Shown one piece after another: positions 34,180-45,606 of a DNA stretch of 64,000 nucleotides. A program made the position numbers and the translations under genes. The first letter of the stretch is position 1. Every line of letters starts with the position of its first letter. The stretch is from Bacillus sp. PAMC26568 (GTDB taxonomy: Bacteria > Bacillota > Bacilli > Bacillales > Bacillaceae). The stretch lies in NCBI RefSeq assembly GCF_014235785.1, contig NZ_CP060137.1, forward strand, positions 2,418,001-2,482,000. Direction: 5' to 3'. Under the pieces are notes generated by a model. It was not told the origin of the DNA, made no database searches, and saw only the letters and a program-made list of their open reading frames with translations.

Positions 34180-36186
34180 TTATTTTTCTAACAATGCTTT
34201 GACTCTTGCCATAACATTTTCAACAGTAAAGCCGTATTCTTTCATAATCTTGTCACCAGGAGCAGATGCACCAAACTGATTAATAGCAAGAACATCGCCT
34301 TCATCACCTGTGTAACGTTCCCAGCCAAGCGGTGCAGCCATTTCAATGGCAAGACGCTTCTTAACTGATTTAGGAAGAACAGATTCACGGTATTCTTTTG
34401 TTTGGCTTTCAAATCTGTTCCAAGATGGCATGCTGACAACAGCCACATCAATACCTTCTTTAAGCAGTGCTTCCTGAGCTTCCACAGCCAGTCCTACTTC
34501 AGATCCTGTAGCTAACAGCAAAGCATCAGCTGTTTCTTTTCTGCTTGCAGAGATTGTATAAGCTCCTTTGGAAACACCATCATATGCTGTCTCAGAAGTA
34601 CCTGCAATTGTTTTTAAGTTTTGTCTTGTCAAAACAAGTGCAGTCGGAGACGTTTCAGACTCTAACGCAAGTCTCCATGCAGCTGCAGTTTCGTTTCCGT
34701 CAGCAGGACGAATGACCGATAAATTAGGCATCGCGCGAAGTGAAGGAAGCTGCTCAATCGGCTCATGAGTTGGTCCATCTTCACCAACAGCTATGCTGTC
34801 ATGTGTAAATACATATGTTACAGGAAGTCCCATTAATGCAGCTAACCGAATCGCTGGACGCAAGTAATCAGAGAATACAAAGAAAGTTCCTCCAAACACA
34901 CGCAATCCGCCATGAAGCGCCATTCCATTCAATGCAGTTCCCATAGCGAATTCACGAACGCCGAACCAAATATTACGTCCGCTGTAATCCTGTGCTGTAA
35001 AGTCTGAAGCACCTTTAATTGAAGTATTATTTGATCCTGCTAAATCAGCAGATCCTCCAAAAAGATAAGGAATCTCCTTCGCAATTGCATTTAATACTTC
35101 ACCAGATGAAGCTCGTGATGCAAGTGCTTTACCTTCTTCATATACTGGTACTGATTGATCCCAGTTTTCTAGTAATTCGCCTTTAATCCCTGCTTGCAAT
35201 TGTTTAGCAAGCTCAGGATATTGTTTCTCATAGCTTGCCATAAGCTCGTTCCATTCTTGCTCTTTCTTAGATCCTGAAACTTCAGCTGATTCTTTGAAAT
35301 GAGCATATACTTCGTCAGGAACATAAAAATCTTCCTCGAATGTCCAAGCATATGCTTCCTTTGTAAGCTTGATTTCATCAAATCCAAGAGGCTTGCCATG
35401 AACATCTGATTTACCTGACATATTCGGAGAACCATAGCCTATAGTTGTTTTTACTTCAATTAATGTTGGTCTTGTAACGTCTTGCTTCGCTTCTTTAATA
35501 GCATTGGAAATTTCTTCTATGTTATTGCCATCTTCTACACGAATCACTTGCCATCCGATTGATTTAAAGCGATTTTCAACATTTTCAGAGAAAGAACGGT
35601 CTAAATCACCATCTAATGAAATATCGTTGGAGTCATATAAAACAACTAGTTTTCCAAGCTGCAAGTGACCTGCAAGAGATGCAGCTTCTGAAGAAACACC
35701 TTCCATTAAGTCGCCATCTCCGCAAATTGCAAATGTAAAGTGGTCAACTACAGGATAAGATTCTTTATTATATGTATGTGCTAAGTGACGCTCTGCCATC
35801 GCCATACCAACAGCCATTCCAATTCCTTGGCCTAATGGTCCAGTTGTTGCATCTACACCAGCTGTATGGTGGAACTCAGGGTGCCCCGGCGTTTTGCTGC
35901 CCCACTGTCTGAAAGATTTGATATCTTCCATTGAAAGATCATACCCTGATAAATGAAGAAGGCTATATAATAGCATTGAACCGTGGCCTGCAGACAGTAC
36001 AAAACGGTCACGATTAAACCATTCCGGGCTTTTCGGGTTATGATTCATAAATTGCGTCCACAAAGTGTAAGCCATTGGAGCTGCCCCCATTGGCATTCCA
36101 GGATGTCCTGAATTTGCTTTCTCGATTGCATCGATTGATAATGTTCTGATCGTTGCAATTGATAAGTCTTGAATTGAGTGTGACAT
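34180..36186 (-). CDS. tkt: Transketolase
   Basis: 668 residues from the ATG at 36186 ([20 protein letters not shown]), after GAAAGGATGG. Thiamine diphosphate motif [20 protein letters not shown], the [14 protein letters not shown] start, and [19 protein letters not shown] with the catalytic histidine are in place. Transfers two-carbon units in the pentose phosphate pathway, also the exit route for the pentose taken in by the TRAP locus if that inference is right. Confidence 0.97.
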   Translation of the reverse strand: MSHSIQDLSIATIRTLSIDAIEKANSGHPGMPMGAAPMAYTLWTQFMNHNPKSPEWFNRDRFVLSAGHGSMLLYSLLHLSGYDLSMEDIKSFRQWGSKTPGHPEFHHTAGVDATTGPLGQGIGMAVGMAMAERHLAHTYNKESYPVVDHFTFAICGDGDLMEGVSSEAASLAGHLQLGKLVVLYDSNDISLDGDLDRSFSENVENRFKSIGWQVIRVEDGNNIEEISNAIKEAKQDVTRPTLIEVKTTIGYGSPNMSGKSDVHGKPLGFDEIKLTKEAYAWTFEEDFYVPDEVYAHFKESAEVSGSKKEQEWNELMASYEKQYPELAKQLQAGIKGELLENWDQSVPVYEEGKALASRASSGEVLNAIAKEIPYLFGGSADLAGSNNTSIKGASDFTAQDYSGRNIWFGVREFAMGTALNGMALHGGLRVFGGTFFVFSDYLRPAIRLAALMGLPVTYVFTHDSIAVGEDGPTHEPIEQLPSLRAMPNLSVIRPADGNETAAAWRLALESETSPTALVLTRQNLKTIAGTSETAYDGVSKGAYTISASRKETADALLLATGSEVGLAVEAQEALLKEGIDVAVVSMPSWNRFESQTKEYRESVLPKSVKKRLAIEMAAPLGWERYTGDEGDVLAINQFGASAPGDKIMKEYGFTVENVMARVKALLEK

Positions 36187-36360
36187 GATTGACCATCCTT
36201 TCAGAAATAACATTCTACTTTCTTATCATAGCGATACACACTATATCATACAACCATTTCGCATGAAATTTTACAAGAAGTTTAGATGTGTAAGAAACTA
36301 TTCTAATGTATTATGCGCAAATTGAAAAGGAATACATCACAAATTGACGTATTCCTTTTA

Positions 36361-36591
36361 TTAATGTAGGTTTCTTTTCTTTTCATCTTTTAATTTTTGT
36401 GGTGTTACATCTTTCCCATTTGGATCTAGAATAGTAACGCCTTTTAACGTATTTTTCATAGAACCTCTGAATGTTTGCAGATATTCTTGTCTAAGATTTT
36501 GCTGTTCCTGCAATTCTTTATCTGTAAGGGCTGTTGTCTTAGCCTTTTTAGAAAGTTCGTTAATTCTTGCCATTTTATCTTTTGAAAGCAT
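36361..36591 (-). CDS. ynzC: YnzC-family (DUF896) protein
   Basis: 76 residues from the ATG at 36591, after AAAGGAG. MLSKDKMARINELSKKAKTT then LTDKELQEQQNLRQEYL form the two-helix hairpin of DUF896. Part of the SOS operon yneA-yneB-ynzC in B. subtilis; here it follows yneB by 63 bases. Confidence 0.92.
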   Translation of the reverse strand: MLSKDKMARINELSKKAKTTALTDKELQEQQNLRQEYLQTFRGSMKNTLKGVTILDPNGKDVTPQKLKDEKKRNLH

Positions 36592-36654
36592 GCTGGTAAC
36601 TCCTTTGGATAGATTCACTATGCTATCGTACTAAAAATGACTGTAAAAAACAAC

Positions 36655-37637
<983 letters not shown>

Positions 37638-37653
37638 GATCTCCACCTCGAAT

Positions 37654-37667
37654 AGAATGTTTGTTCG
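37654..37667. promoter_or_regulatory. SOS (LexA) box near yneA start
   Basis: Minus strand CGAACAAACATTCT, a weaker match to the Bacillus LexA box CGAACRNRYGTTYC, between the yneA -10 region and its ATG. Confidence 0.6.
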
Positions 37668-37683
37668 TACTTCTGATATTTTT

Positions 37684-37712
37684 AGTATAATGCGAACAAA
37701 CGTTTCTGTCAA
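37684..37712 (-). promoter_or_regulatory. yneA promoter with perfect SOS box
   Basis: On the minus strand TTGACA (37707-37712), a 17-base spacer and TATACT (37684-37689). The spacer contains GAAACGTTTGTTCG; its complement CGAACAAACGTTTC (37693-37706) fits the consensus CGAACRNRYGTTYC at every position. LexA bound here would cover the promoter core. Confidence 0.9.
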
Positions 37713-37721
37713 CGGATTTCT

Positions 37722-37761
37722 CGAACTTATGTTTGTATGCAAAGGAAAAACATGCTATAAT
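37722..37761 (+). promoter_or_regulatory. lexA: lexA promoter with SOS box
   Basis: TTGTAT (37733-37738), 17-base spacer, TATAAT (37756-37761). CGAACTTATGTTTG at 37722-37735 is a one- to two-mismatch SOS box overlapping the -35, giving autorepression of lexA. Confidence 0.85.
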
Positions 37762-37793
37762 CAACATAAATTACAGGACGCGAGGTGCAAAAG

Positions 37794-38414
37794 ATGACAA
37801 AACTATCAAAAAGACAGCAGGATATCTTAAACTTCATCAAATTAGAAGTTCAAAAAAAGGGTTATCCGCCTTCTGTACGTGAAATTGGCGAAGCTGTCGG
37901 CCTTGCTTCAAGTTCAACAGTACACGGCCATTTAGCAAGATTGGAAAGCAAAGGCTTAATCAGACGCGATCCAACAAAACCAAGAGCTATTGAAATTTTA
38001 GAAGAAGAAACATCACATATTCCTCGGATGAATGTCATTAATGTACCGATTATCGGTAAAGTAACAGCGGGTTCACCAATAACTGCAATTGAGAATGTTG
38101 AAGAATACTTTCCTCTACCAGATTCGTTCGCTGCAGCAGATGATCACATTTTTATGCTGGAAATTATGGGAGACAGTATGATAGAAGCCGGTATCCTTGA
38201 TGGCGACATGGTTATTGTCAAACAGCAAAAAACAGCAAATAATGGGGATATTGTCGTAGCCATGACAGAAGATGACGAAGCAACCGTTAAACGCTTCTTC
38301 AAGGAAAAAGATTATATTCGACTGCAGCCCGAAAACTCAACTATGGACCCTATCATTCTTCGAAATGTAACAATCTTAGGAAAAGTAGTTGGAGTATACA
38401 GAAATATTCATTAA
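37794..38414 (+). CDS. lexA: LexA repressor of the SOS response
   Basis: 206 residues from the ATG at 37794 after GAGGTG (protein start [19 protein letters not shown]). Winged helix with the recognition segment [20 protein letters not shown], cleavage site in KVTAGSP, catalytic serine in [14 protein letters not shown] and lysine in EATVKRFF. Self-cleaves on RecA filaments, releasing SOS genes. Confidence 0.97.
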   Translation: MTKLSKRQQDILNFIKLEVQKKGYPPSVREIGEAVGLASSSTVHGHLARLESKGLIRRDPTKPRAIEILEEETSHIPRMNVINVPIIGKVTAGSPITAIENVEEYFPLPDSFAAADDHIFMLEIMGDSMIEAGILDGDMVIVKQQKTANNGDIVVAMTEDDEATVKRFFKEKDYIRLQPENSTMDPIILRNVTILGKVVGVYRNIH

Positions 38415-38446
38415 AATCCCGCTTTTACTAAGCTGGATTTTTTTAT
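38413..38446 (+). terminator. Terminator of lexA
   Basis: AAAATCC-GCTT and AAGC-GGATTT arms around a short loop, then a T run. Confidence 0.75.
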
Positions 38447-38509
38447 TTATTTGTTTTAAGAAGCTCGTCACGGGGAAAATAAACATAAAACAAAATGATG
38501 AGGTACTTT

Positions 38510-39967
38510 ATGAAATCCATTACTGATCTTAATGAACCCAAGATACAGAGGACTATTTCACAATTCATTTTCCCTTTTTCATGGAAACAGGATTGTGTCA
38601 AAGAATTAATAGACGAGCTTATCAATAATGGCTTTGAATTCTTTTCTATTAATAATCCTTCACGGAAAAGCAGCTTTTACGGGGAAAATGTCAATATTCC
38701 GCACAAGCGTTTAAACCATTATTTCCTTCCATACATAGAACAGATTCTCTTTCCAAATCAATTTAAAGAGAAAGCAATTAATCGATATTCTAAATCTTTA
38801 AATTTAGACTGCCGCTTAGAAACTGCCCACAATTCCTACAATATGAAAATCCATTCTATTGATATTTATATTTGTCCCTTTTCGATTGGGATGATTACAA
38901 TCAGAGCGGAACCTTACAGTATGGATAAGATCCTCACTTTAAGTGAAGCACTCGATTTTATGGATCACTTCCGTGTGCTCGAACCGCTGATTACTGAGGA
39001 AAAAGGCACGTCCATTTATGCTGAACAACAAAAATACGATAAAATTCAGGAATTTATCTTCCAAGACCTCTGTCCTTACATCGTTCCTTTTATTGAAAAA
39101 AGCAAAAATGATCAGTCTACCTATCTCGGAAGTCTGCCATATTTTATAGATGAAAGAATGTTCGTTTCCAGTCTATTAGTGACGTCTTCCGATGAGAAAA
39201 TCACAGATGAAGAATTGTTCAGGATTGGCCACATGAATGGCTTTGACAAAAACGGGAAACCATATTTAGCTGCAAGCAACCCAGAATACATCCACAATTA
39301 TATTAAGAAGCATGTATATGAACGATGGGCTCCAGCCAGTTATCATATCATCAGTGATCATACTTTTGCCTGTCTTACAAATGACATTGAAAATGAAAAA
39401 ATAATAGCCGAGGAAATGTACGGACAGCTCTATTATAATTTGATTCTTCACCTGTTCTATAAAATCGTGTTATTAAAACTTTCATACAGCTATTCACAGC
39501 TCTATATAGACCAAAAACAAGATAAAATGGATAAACTTATTCGTTCCATTACGAATTTTACTGCGAAATACATTTTTTCAGAAATCAGCAGCCGTACAGA
39601 AGGCCAAGAATTATCTGTTATGATGAAGGATCGTTTCAAGATCGAAACACTTTACAAAGAAGTAAATAATACAATGGACAGTCTTTATCAGAACCAAGAG
39701 AAGCTGGCAAGCAAACGTCATAATTCTCTCTTGCTGATATTAACGACATATACCGTTATATCTGGTATTTATGGAATGAATTTAGTTATAGAAGACTGGA
39801 AAGGTAAAATTGAATGGAGTAAGCTTGCAGAATATTCCTTATTTGAATACATCTCACTAATCGTCGCATTATCTGGCATTGCTGTCGGCGGTTTCCTTGC
39901 TGGAATTGCAATAATAAAATTAATGAAAGATTATTTAGATAAACGAAAATCAGAAAACCTTGACTGA
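38510..39967 (+). CDS. CorA-like membrane protein with unknown N-terminal domain
   Basis: 485 residues from the ATG at 38510 after GATGAGGT (an ATG at 38495 is also in frame). The last 85 residues have two membrane helices; the first ends in SGIYGMNLV, and GMN is the selectivity signature of CorA-family Mg2+/metal channels; a 20-25-residue loop and a second helix (ISLIVALSGIAVGGFLAGIA) follow, ending in a basic tail as in CorA. A long helical stretch precedes the first helix, as in CorA. The first 300 residues are not clearly CorA-like. May be a metal channel or a membrane sensor; not recognised. Stands alone, with its own terminator. Confidence 0.8.
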   Translation: MKSITDLNEPKIQRTISQFIFPFSWKQDCVKELIDELINNGFEFFSINNPSRKSSFYGENVNIPHKRLNHYFLPYIEQILFPNQFKEKAINRYSKSLNLDCRLETAHNSYNMKIHSIDIYICPFSIGMITIRAEPYSMDKILTLSEALDFMDHFRVLEPLITEEKGTSIYAEQQKYDKIQEFIFQDLCPYIVPFIEKSKNDQSTYLGSLPYFIDERMFVSSLLVTSSDEKITDEELFRIGHMNGFDKNGKPYLAASNPEYIHNYIKKHVYERWAPASYHIISDHTFACLTNDIENEKIIAEEMYGQLYYNLILHLFYKIVLLKLSYSYSQLYIDQKQDKMDKLIRSITNFTAKYIFSEISSRTEGQELSVMMKDRFKIETLYKEVNNTMDSLYQNQEKLASKRHNSLLLILTTYTVISGIYGMNLVIEDWKGKIEWSKLAEYSLFEYISLIVALSGIAVGGFLAGIAIIKLMKDYLDKRKSENLD

Positions 39968-39994
39968 ATGATTTTGTCAAGGTTTTCTGATTTT
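39946..39994. terminator. Strong bidirectional terminator between the CorA-like gene and lctP
   Basis: AAAATCAGAAAACCTTGAC and GTCAAGGTTTTCTGATTTT are perfect 19-base arms around 11 bases; the stop codon of the CorA-like gene lies inside. Confidence 0.85.
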
Positions 39995-40042
39995 AATATA
40001 TTTTATCCTAAAGCAAAAACCCTCAACACAAAGGTGCTTAGT

Positions 40043-41620
40043 TCACTGTAAAAATACCGATAAAATAAATGTCCAAATACAATCAAAAGCTAATAAACCA
40101 AAGCTATATTTTAATGCCATTTTCATTAAAGCAGATTCTTTTCCTGTTTCACCAACTGCTGCAGTTGCAATTGCAATAGATTGTGGAGAAACTAGTTTTG
40201 CCATAACTCCCCCGGCAGTGTTCGCAGAAACTAATAATGATGGGTTTGTTCCTATGATATTACCTGCTGTAGCTTGTATTGGAGCAAATAACGTATTGTT
40301 ATTTACTACAGACCCAGTCATAAATACTCCGATCCATCCTAATATTGGAGATAATACTGGGAAAATATCTCCTGTTGTAGAAATTGCTTCCCCTAAAACA
40401 GTTGTTAATCCACCATATGTCATTAACTTAGCTATACCGATAATTGCACATATCATAATGATAGGTATCCAAAATTCTGAAACTGTTTTTTTTAAGAGAA
40501 CAAATCCTTCACTGAAATTAATTGCTTTAGTAGTGCCTATCGTTGTTAAATTTGCTAATAAAATGGCTGTACCTGTAGCTCCTATTAAATCAATGCCAAT
40601 ATTTATTGATGATCCTGGTATAACGAATTTCATTACAGAAGATTCAAGGATTGCACCTTCAGTAAATAAACCTTTAAATGCTGGCAGACTCCAGAATAAT
40701 ATAAATATGGTCAATAAATAAAATGGAGACCATGCCTTTATAACTTCGCTCATTGAATGCTTTTCAACTTCACAGTTCTTCCCATTGAGTAAAAATATTT
40801 GTTTAGGCTGCCATTTTTTAAGAAATAATGCCAACAGTCCCATAGCTAAAAGAGAAGGTATAATATCAGCTAACTCTGGTCCTACAAATAGCGTAATAAT
40901 AGCTTGGGTCACTGTATAGGTAATCGATGTCACTAAAATAGCTGGTAATACTTCTTTTATACCTTTAATCCCATCGATTAACCATATTAATAAAAATGGA
41001 ATGGTGAAATTAATGATTGGCAGTGTTAAAGCAGTCATGATTGACACATTCATTGAGGTTACATTACCCTCCAGACCAAATGTATCTATGATGCCCACAG
41101 GAATACCAATTGCTCCAAAAGCCCCTGATGCACCATTAGCTATCAAACAAAGCATTGCTGCCTGTAATGGTTTGAATCCCAACGAAACTAATAGAACAGC
41201 ACATATTGCAATTGGAACACCAAAACCTGCCGCTCCTTCAAGAAATGCGTTAAAGCAGAATCCAATTAATAAGAGCTGAAGACGCTGGTCTTTTGAAATC
41301 CCCGCTATACTGCCACGTAAAATATCAAATTTCCCCGATTTAACTGCAATTTTATAAAGCCAAACTGCCATTACAATAATGTACCCAATTGGCCATACCC
41401 CTTGTATTGCACCTTGTATGACACTCCCTATTAAATCTCCAATAGGTAACTTGAATACGAAAAAGACGATGAGGAAGGTTACCAATAGATTTAAAAGCAC
41501 TGCATGAATACCTTTCATTTTAAATACGGTCAAACATAAAAGGAACAAAAGGATCGGTATAGCTGCAACTATTGCTGAAATGATAAGATTATTAAAAGGA
41601 TTGAAAGTATCTACTAACAT
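40043..41620 (-). CDS. lctP: L-lactate permease, LctP/LldP family
   Basis: 525 residues, about twelve membrane helices. FCFNAFLEGAAGFGVPIAIC, NGASGAFGAIGIPVGI and SVVNNNTLFAPIQATAG, AGGVMAKLVSPQSIAIAT are signature blocks of the family. Imports or exports lactate with protons. Second gene of the ldh-lctP unit, 41 bases after ldh. Confidence 0.95.
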   Translation of the reverse strand: MLVDTFNPFNNLIISAIVAAIPILLFLLCLTVFKMKGIHAVLLNLLVTFLIVFFVFKLPIGDLIGSVIQGAIQGVWPIGYIIVMAVWLYKIAVKSGKFDILRGSIAGISKDQRLQLLLIGFCFNAFLEGAAGFGVPIAICAVLLVSLGFKPLQAAMLCLIANGASGAFGAIGIPVGIIDTFGLEGNVTSMNVSIMTALTLPIINFTIPFLLIWLIDGIKGIKEVLPAILVTSITYTVTQAIITLFVGPELADIIPSLLAMGLLALFLKKWQPKQIFLLNGKNCEVEKHSMSEVIKAWSPFYLLTIFILFWSLPAFKGLFTEGAILESSVMKFVIPGSSINIGIDLIGATGTAILLANLTTIGTTKAINFSEGFVLLKKTVSEFWIPIIMICAIIGIAKLMTYGGLTTVLGEAISTTGDIFPVLSPILGWIGVFMTGSVVNNNTLFAPIQATAGNIIGTNPSLLVSANTAGGVMAKLVSPQSIAIATAAVGETGKESALMKMALKYSFGLLAFDCIWTFILSVFLQ

Positions 41621-41661
41621 AATAACTGCTCCCTTACATATTTCTTACTTAAGAAATAAGC

Positions 41662-42606
<945 letters not shown>

Positions 42607-42612
42607 CTATTT

Positions 42613-42630
42613 TTGTGAAGTATTTCACAA
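42613..42630. promoter_or_regulatory. Rex box 1 upstream of ldh
   Basis: TTGTGAAGTATTTCACAA, an almost perfect Rex operator (TTGTGAAnnnnTTCACAA), about 20 bases before the ldh ATG. Confidence 0.88.
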
Positions 42631-42747
42631 GAAAGAATAATATGAAATGGACAAATTCCATTTACGAATTGGTGAAACATACTTTAGTTTAACCATTTTC
42701 TAAATAGTGAAATTTATCCTGTATTCACTGCTTATTTCTCTTTTAAT

Positions 42748-42765
42748 TTGTGAAATATTTCACAT
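42748..42765. promoter_or_regulatory. Rex box 2 upstream of ldh
   Basis: TTGTGAAATATTTCACAT, one base from the full palindrome, about 155 bases before ldh. Confidence 0.88.
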
Positions 42766-42771
42766 GTTAGT

Positions 42772-42789
42772 TTGTGAAAAGATTCACAT
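42772..42789. promoter_or_regulatory. Rex box 3 upstream of ldh
   Basis: TTGTGAAAAGATTCACAT, six bases from box 2; the pair are in tandem with a 24-base pitch. Confidence 0.82.
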
Positions 42790-42932
42790 TATTTCCACGC
42801 TTTAAATATACTCCTGTTTTTTCAGAACTTCAATAGAGTTCACGTATATGTCACAATTCTTACGCTTTAACCTATGTATTCCTATCTTATTCAAATGAAT
42901 AGAATCTTTAAAATCTCAAATACTAACCACAG

Positions 42933-43398
42933 TCATATATTACAAGGGATGCCGATACTGTGTTTAGCATCTAAAGTACTCAAACTTCCATCTTCAAAAA
43001 TATGGTATTCAAAAATACCATAATAAGTATGAATCGGTGCAAAGCTCTGAACTAACAGTTGATTCTTTTCAGGTGTAGAAGGTGTTATATAACCAAAATT
43101 TTCTACTGCATGTTTAGTTCTAGCAGGCAAATACAACCTCATTCCAATCATTAAATATCCGATAGCAGACCGTTATATAAACGTATAGTTTCAACTGGAG
43201 TGAAACTCATTTTGGAAATGGAATATAACGAATCCCCAGGTTGAACAATATACATATCTGTTGGAATGAGTAAATCTTGTCCTGGTACTAAATTATCCGT
43301 TTTTATCCGTTCATTATGCGTATGCTATCCATAGAAACTTGATATTTTGCTGCAATAGAGAATAAGGAATCACTAGATTTAACTATATAAATAAACAT
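42933..43398 (-). pseudogene. YaaH-like spore peptidoglycan hydrolase, truncated and frameshifted
   Basis: Starts at ATG 43398 (GAGGTGG before it) with a LysM repeat (MFIYIVKSSDSLFSIAAKYQ), then a frameshift near 43310, a second LysM repeat (YIVQPGDSLYSISKMSF), a second shift near 43153, and RLYLPARTKHAVENFGYITP plus about 45 residues that match the beginning of the catalytic region of YaaH-type glycosylases. The rest of the GH18 domain is gone. Family members are spore proteins acting on cortex or coat. Dead gene. Confidence 0.8.
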
Positions 43399-43673
43399 AG
43401 GTCCACCTCATTTCAGCAGGTAACTGATTAATTTAATTTATGTAATTATTATTTTTGTATGTCAGAATCATCAAAAAAGCCCTTAATTTCAAAACTGAGG
43501 GACTGCTGCAGATTTAACGCCTTTAATGTGGAATACAAGTGCATGGGGACTTCTAACCTTATTTCTTATTAATCTTTGTAATACACGAAAAAAGTCATTC
43601 ATAAAAATTTGGTGGTCAAAAAATGGTCAGATTTGTGGTCAACGCTATTCTATATAAAATTTTAAGAATTATA
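43399..43673. other. Intergenic stretch with three direct TGGTCA repeats
   Basis: No gene seen. TGGTCA occurs three times in direct orientation at 43613, 43624 and 43636, about one helical turn apart. It may be a tail of a lost integrase gene or a protein-binding array. Confidence 0.45.
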
Positions 43674-43708
43674 AAAAACCCCTGACACCAATGGCATCAG
43701 GGGTTTTT
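43674..43708. terminator. Terminator of glnA
   Basis: AAAAACCCCTGA and TCAGGGGTTTTT arms around 11 bases, just after the glnA stop. Confidence 0.9.
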
Positions 43709-43713
43709 AGGTA

Positions 43714-45048
43714 TTAATATTGAGACATATACTGTTCTCTTTCCCAAGGGTGAACTTGAGTACGGAACATATCCCATTCAATTTCTTTCGCTTCGATAAA
43801 GTGCTCGTATAAATGATCGCCAAGCGCATTAATAATAATTTCATCTGTTTTCAAGTTATCAAGTGCTTGTGCAAGTGTTGCAGGAAGATCTACAATCCCA
43901 TTTTCTACACGTTCTTCCTTAGTCATCACATAGATGTTGCGATCGATTGGTTTTGGAGCAGAAAGTTTGTTCTTGATTCCATCTAATCCAGCTGCAAGCA
44001 ACACAGACATTGCTAAATATGGGTTAGCAGCAGGATCAACACTTCGTACTTCTACGCGTGTGCTTAAACCGCGTGATGCTGGGATACGGATTAACGGACT
44101 TCTGTTTTGTGCTGACCAAGCAACATAGCATGGCGCCTCATAGCCAGGAACTAATCGTTTGTAAGAGTTAACAGTCGGATTTGTAACAGCTGTGAAGTTT
44201 GGAGCATGCTTAATGATGCCGGCGATGAAATGTTTAGCTGTTTCGCTTAATTCAAGTTCACTGTTTTTGTCATAAAAAGCATTTACGCCGTTTGTGAATA
44301 ATGATAAGTTCATGTGCATTCCAGATCCGTTTACACCAAACAGTGGTTTTGGCATGAATGTAGCATGCAGACCATGTTTGCGGGCAATCGTTTTAACAAC
44401 AAGTTTAAACGTTTGAATGTCGTCACAAGCCTTTACTGCACCAGCGTATTTGAAATCAATTTCATGCTGTCCAGGAGCTACCTCATGGTGGGAAGCTTCA
44501 ATTTCAAAGCCCATCTCTTCAAGCTCAAGCACGATATCGCGTCGGCAATTTTCGCCAAGATCCGTAGGAGCTAAATCAAAGTAGCCGCCATGGTCATTTA
44601 ATTCAAGAGTTGGCTCGCCTTTTTCATCAAGTTTGAATAAGAAGAATTCCGGCTCAGGCCCAAGATTGAAATCTGTGAATCCTAAGTCTTCCATTTCTTT
44701 AAGCATACGTCTTAAATTGTTACGGGGATCTCCTTGAAATGGAGTTCCATCAGGGCTATAAATATCACAGATAAAACGAGCTACTTTTCCTTTTTCAGAA
44801 GTCCATGGGAAGATAACAAATGTATCGATGTCAGGGAACAGATACATGTCAGACTCTTCAATACGGACAAAACCTTCGATAGAAGAACCATCAAACATAC
44901 ATTTGTTGTCCAATGCTTTTTCAAGCTGACTCACTGGAATTTCAACATTTTTAATTGTTCCAAGGATATCTGTAAACTGTAAACGGATGTACTTTACGTT
45001 TTCTTCTTGTACTAATTGTACAATATCTTCTCTAGTATACTTAGCCAT
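43714..45048 (-). CDS. glnA: Glutamine synthetase, type I-alpha
   Basis: 444 residues, the Gram-positive GSI-alpha length. [40 protein letters not shown] and NRSPLIRIP motifs are intact, and the adenylylation site of GSI-beta is lacking, as expected. Makes glutamine from glutamate, ammonia and ATP; feedback-inhibited enzyme also controls GlnR and TnrA in Bacillus. Second gene of glnR-glnA, 66 bases after glnR. Confidence 0.97.
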   Translation of the reverse strand: MAKYTREDIVQLVQEENVKYIRLQFTDILGTIKNVEIPVSQLEKALDNKCMFDGSSIEGFVRIEESDMYLFPDIDTFVIFPWTSEKGKVARFICDIYSPDGTPFQGDPRNNLRRMLKEMEDLGFTDFNLGPEPEFFLFKLDEKGEPTLELNDHGGYFDLAPTDLGENCRRDIVLELEEMGFEIEASHHEVAPGQHEIDFKYAGAVKACDDIQTFKLVVKTIARKHGLHATFMPKPLFGVNGSGMHMNLSLFTNGVNAFYDKNSELELSETAKHFIAGIIKHAPNFTAVTNPTVNSYKRLVPGYEAPCYVAWSAQNRSPLIRIPASRGLSTRVEVRSVDPAANPYLAMSVLLAAGLDGIKNKLSAPKPIDRNIYVMTKEERVENGIVDLPATLAQALDNLKTDEIIINALGDHLYEHFIEAKEIEWDMFRTQVHPWEREQYMSQY

Positions 45049-45114
45049 TCTGAAAATCCTCTCCTAACAATACAATGATTTATTTATTTTAATTTAGGTG
45101 AATCTAAGTTCGTA

Positions 45115-45516
45115 TCAGTGAAAAAATCTCGACATGTCTCCTTGTCTTAAAGATGATCTTTGAAAACGCCCTGCCTGCATAAGCTCAGCTTTCAGCAATT
45201 TTCGCAGTTCAGCATCGGATAAATCCGGTTTTTCCACTTTTTTAGGTTGTTCCTCATTTGGCAAACCAAAACTCTCTTTCTTGGAAAAGATTTGTTTAAT
45301 GCCTGCCAGGTTGACGCCCTGTTCGATTAAACTTCGAATTTCAAGAAGGGTGTCAACATCATTAAATGAAAATAATCGTCTGTTCCCCTCAGTTCTTGCT
45401 GGAGAAACCAATCCATTTTCTTCATAATATCGAATTTGTCTTGCTGAAAGTTCAGTCAGCTGCATAACAATTCCGATCGGGAATAAGGGCATCGTGCGTC
45501 GAATTGTATCACCCAT
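45115..45516 (-). CDS. glnR: GlnR, MerR-family repressor of nitrogen genes
   Basis: 133 residues. Start placed at ATG 45516, with GGAGGG six to nine bases before it (ATG 45519 is too near). [20 protein letters not shown] and [20 protein letters not shown] form the MerR-type winged helix; the C-terminal tail [20 protein letters not shown] is the autoinhibitory end that senses glutamine synthetase. Represses its own operon when nitrogen is in excess. Confidence 0.95.
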   Translation of the reverse strand: MGDTIRRTMPLFPIGIVMQLTELSARQIRYYEENGLVSPARTEGNRRLFSFNDVDTLLEIRSLIEQGVNLAGIKQIFSKKESFGLPNEEQPKKVEKPDLSDAELRKLLKAELMQAGRFQRSSLRQGDMSRFFH

Positions 45517-45546
45517 CATATTCCCTCCTTTTCTTAACTTAGTATT

Positions 45547-45575
45547 ATTATATTCCATGTCATATAATGTGTCAA
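45547..45575 (-). promoter_or_regulatory. glnR-glnA promoter
   Basis: Minus strand TTGACA (45570-45575), 17-base spacer, TATAAT (45547-45552), a consensus sigma-A promoter overlapped by a GlnR site. Confidence 0.85.
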
Positions 45576-45597
45576 TATCATGTTAGGAAAAATGACA
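45558..45597. promoter_or_regulatory. Two GlnR/TnrA boxes
   Basis: TGTTAGGAAAAATGACA at 45581-45597 fits TGTNA-N7-TNACA exactly; TGTCATATAATGTGTCA at 45558-45574 fits with one mismatch and overlaps the -35 and spacer. Together they match the two-site layout of the B. subtilis glnRA promoter. Confidence 0.85.
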
Positions 45598-45606
45598 TTG
45601 ATTTTA

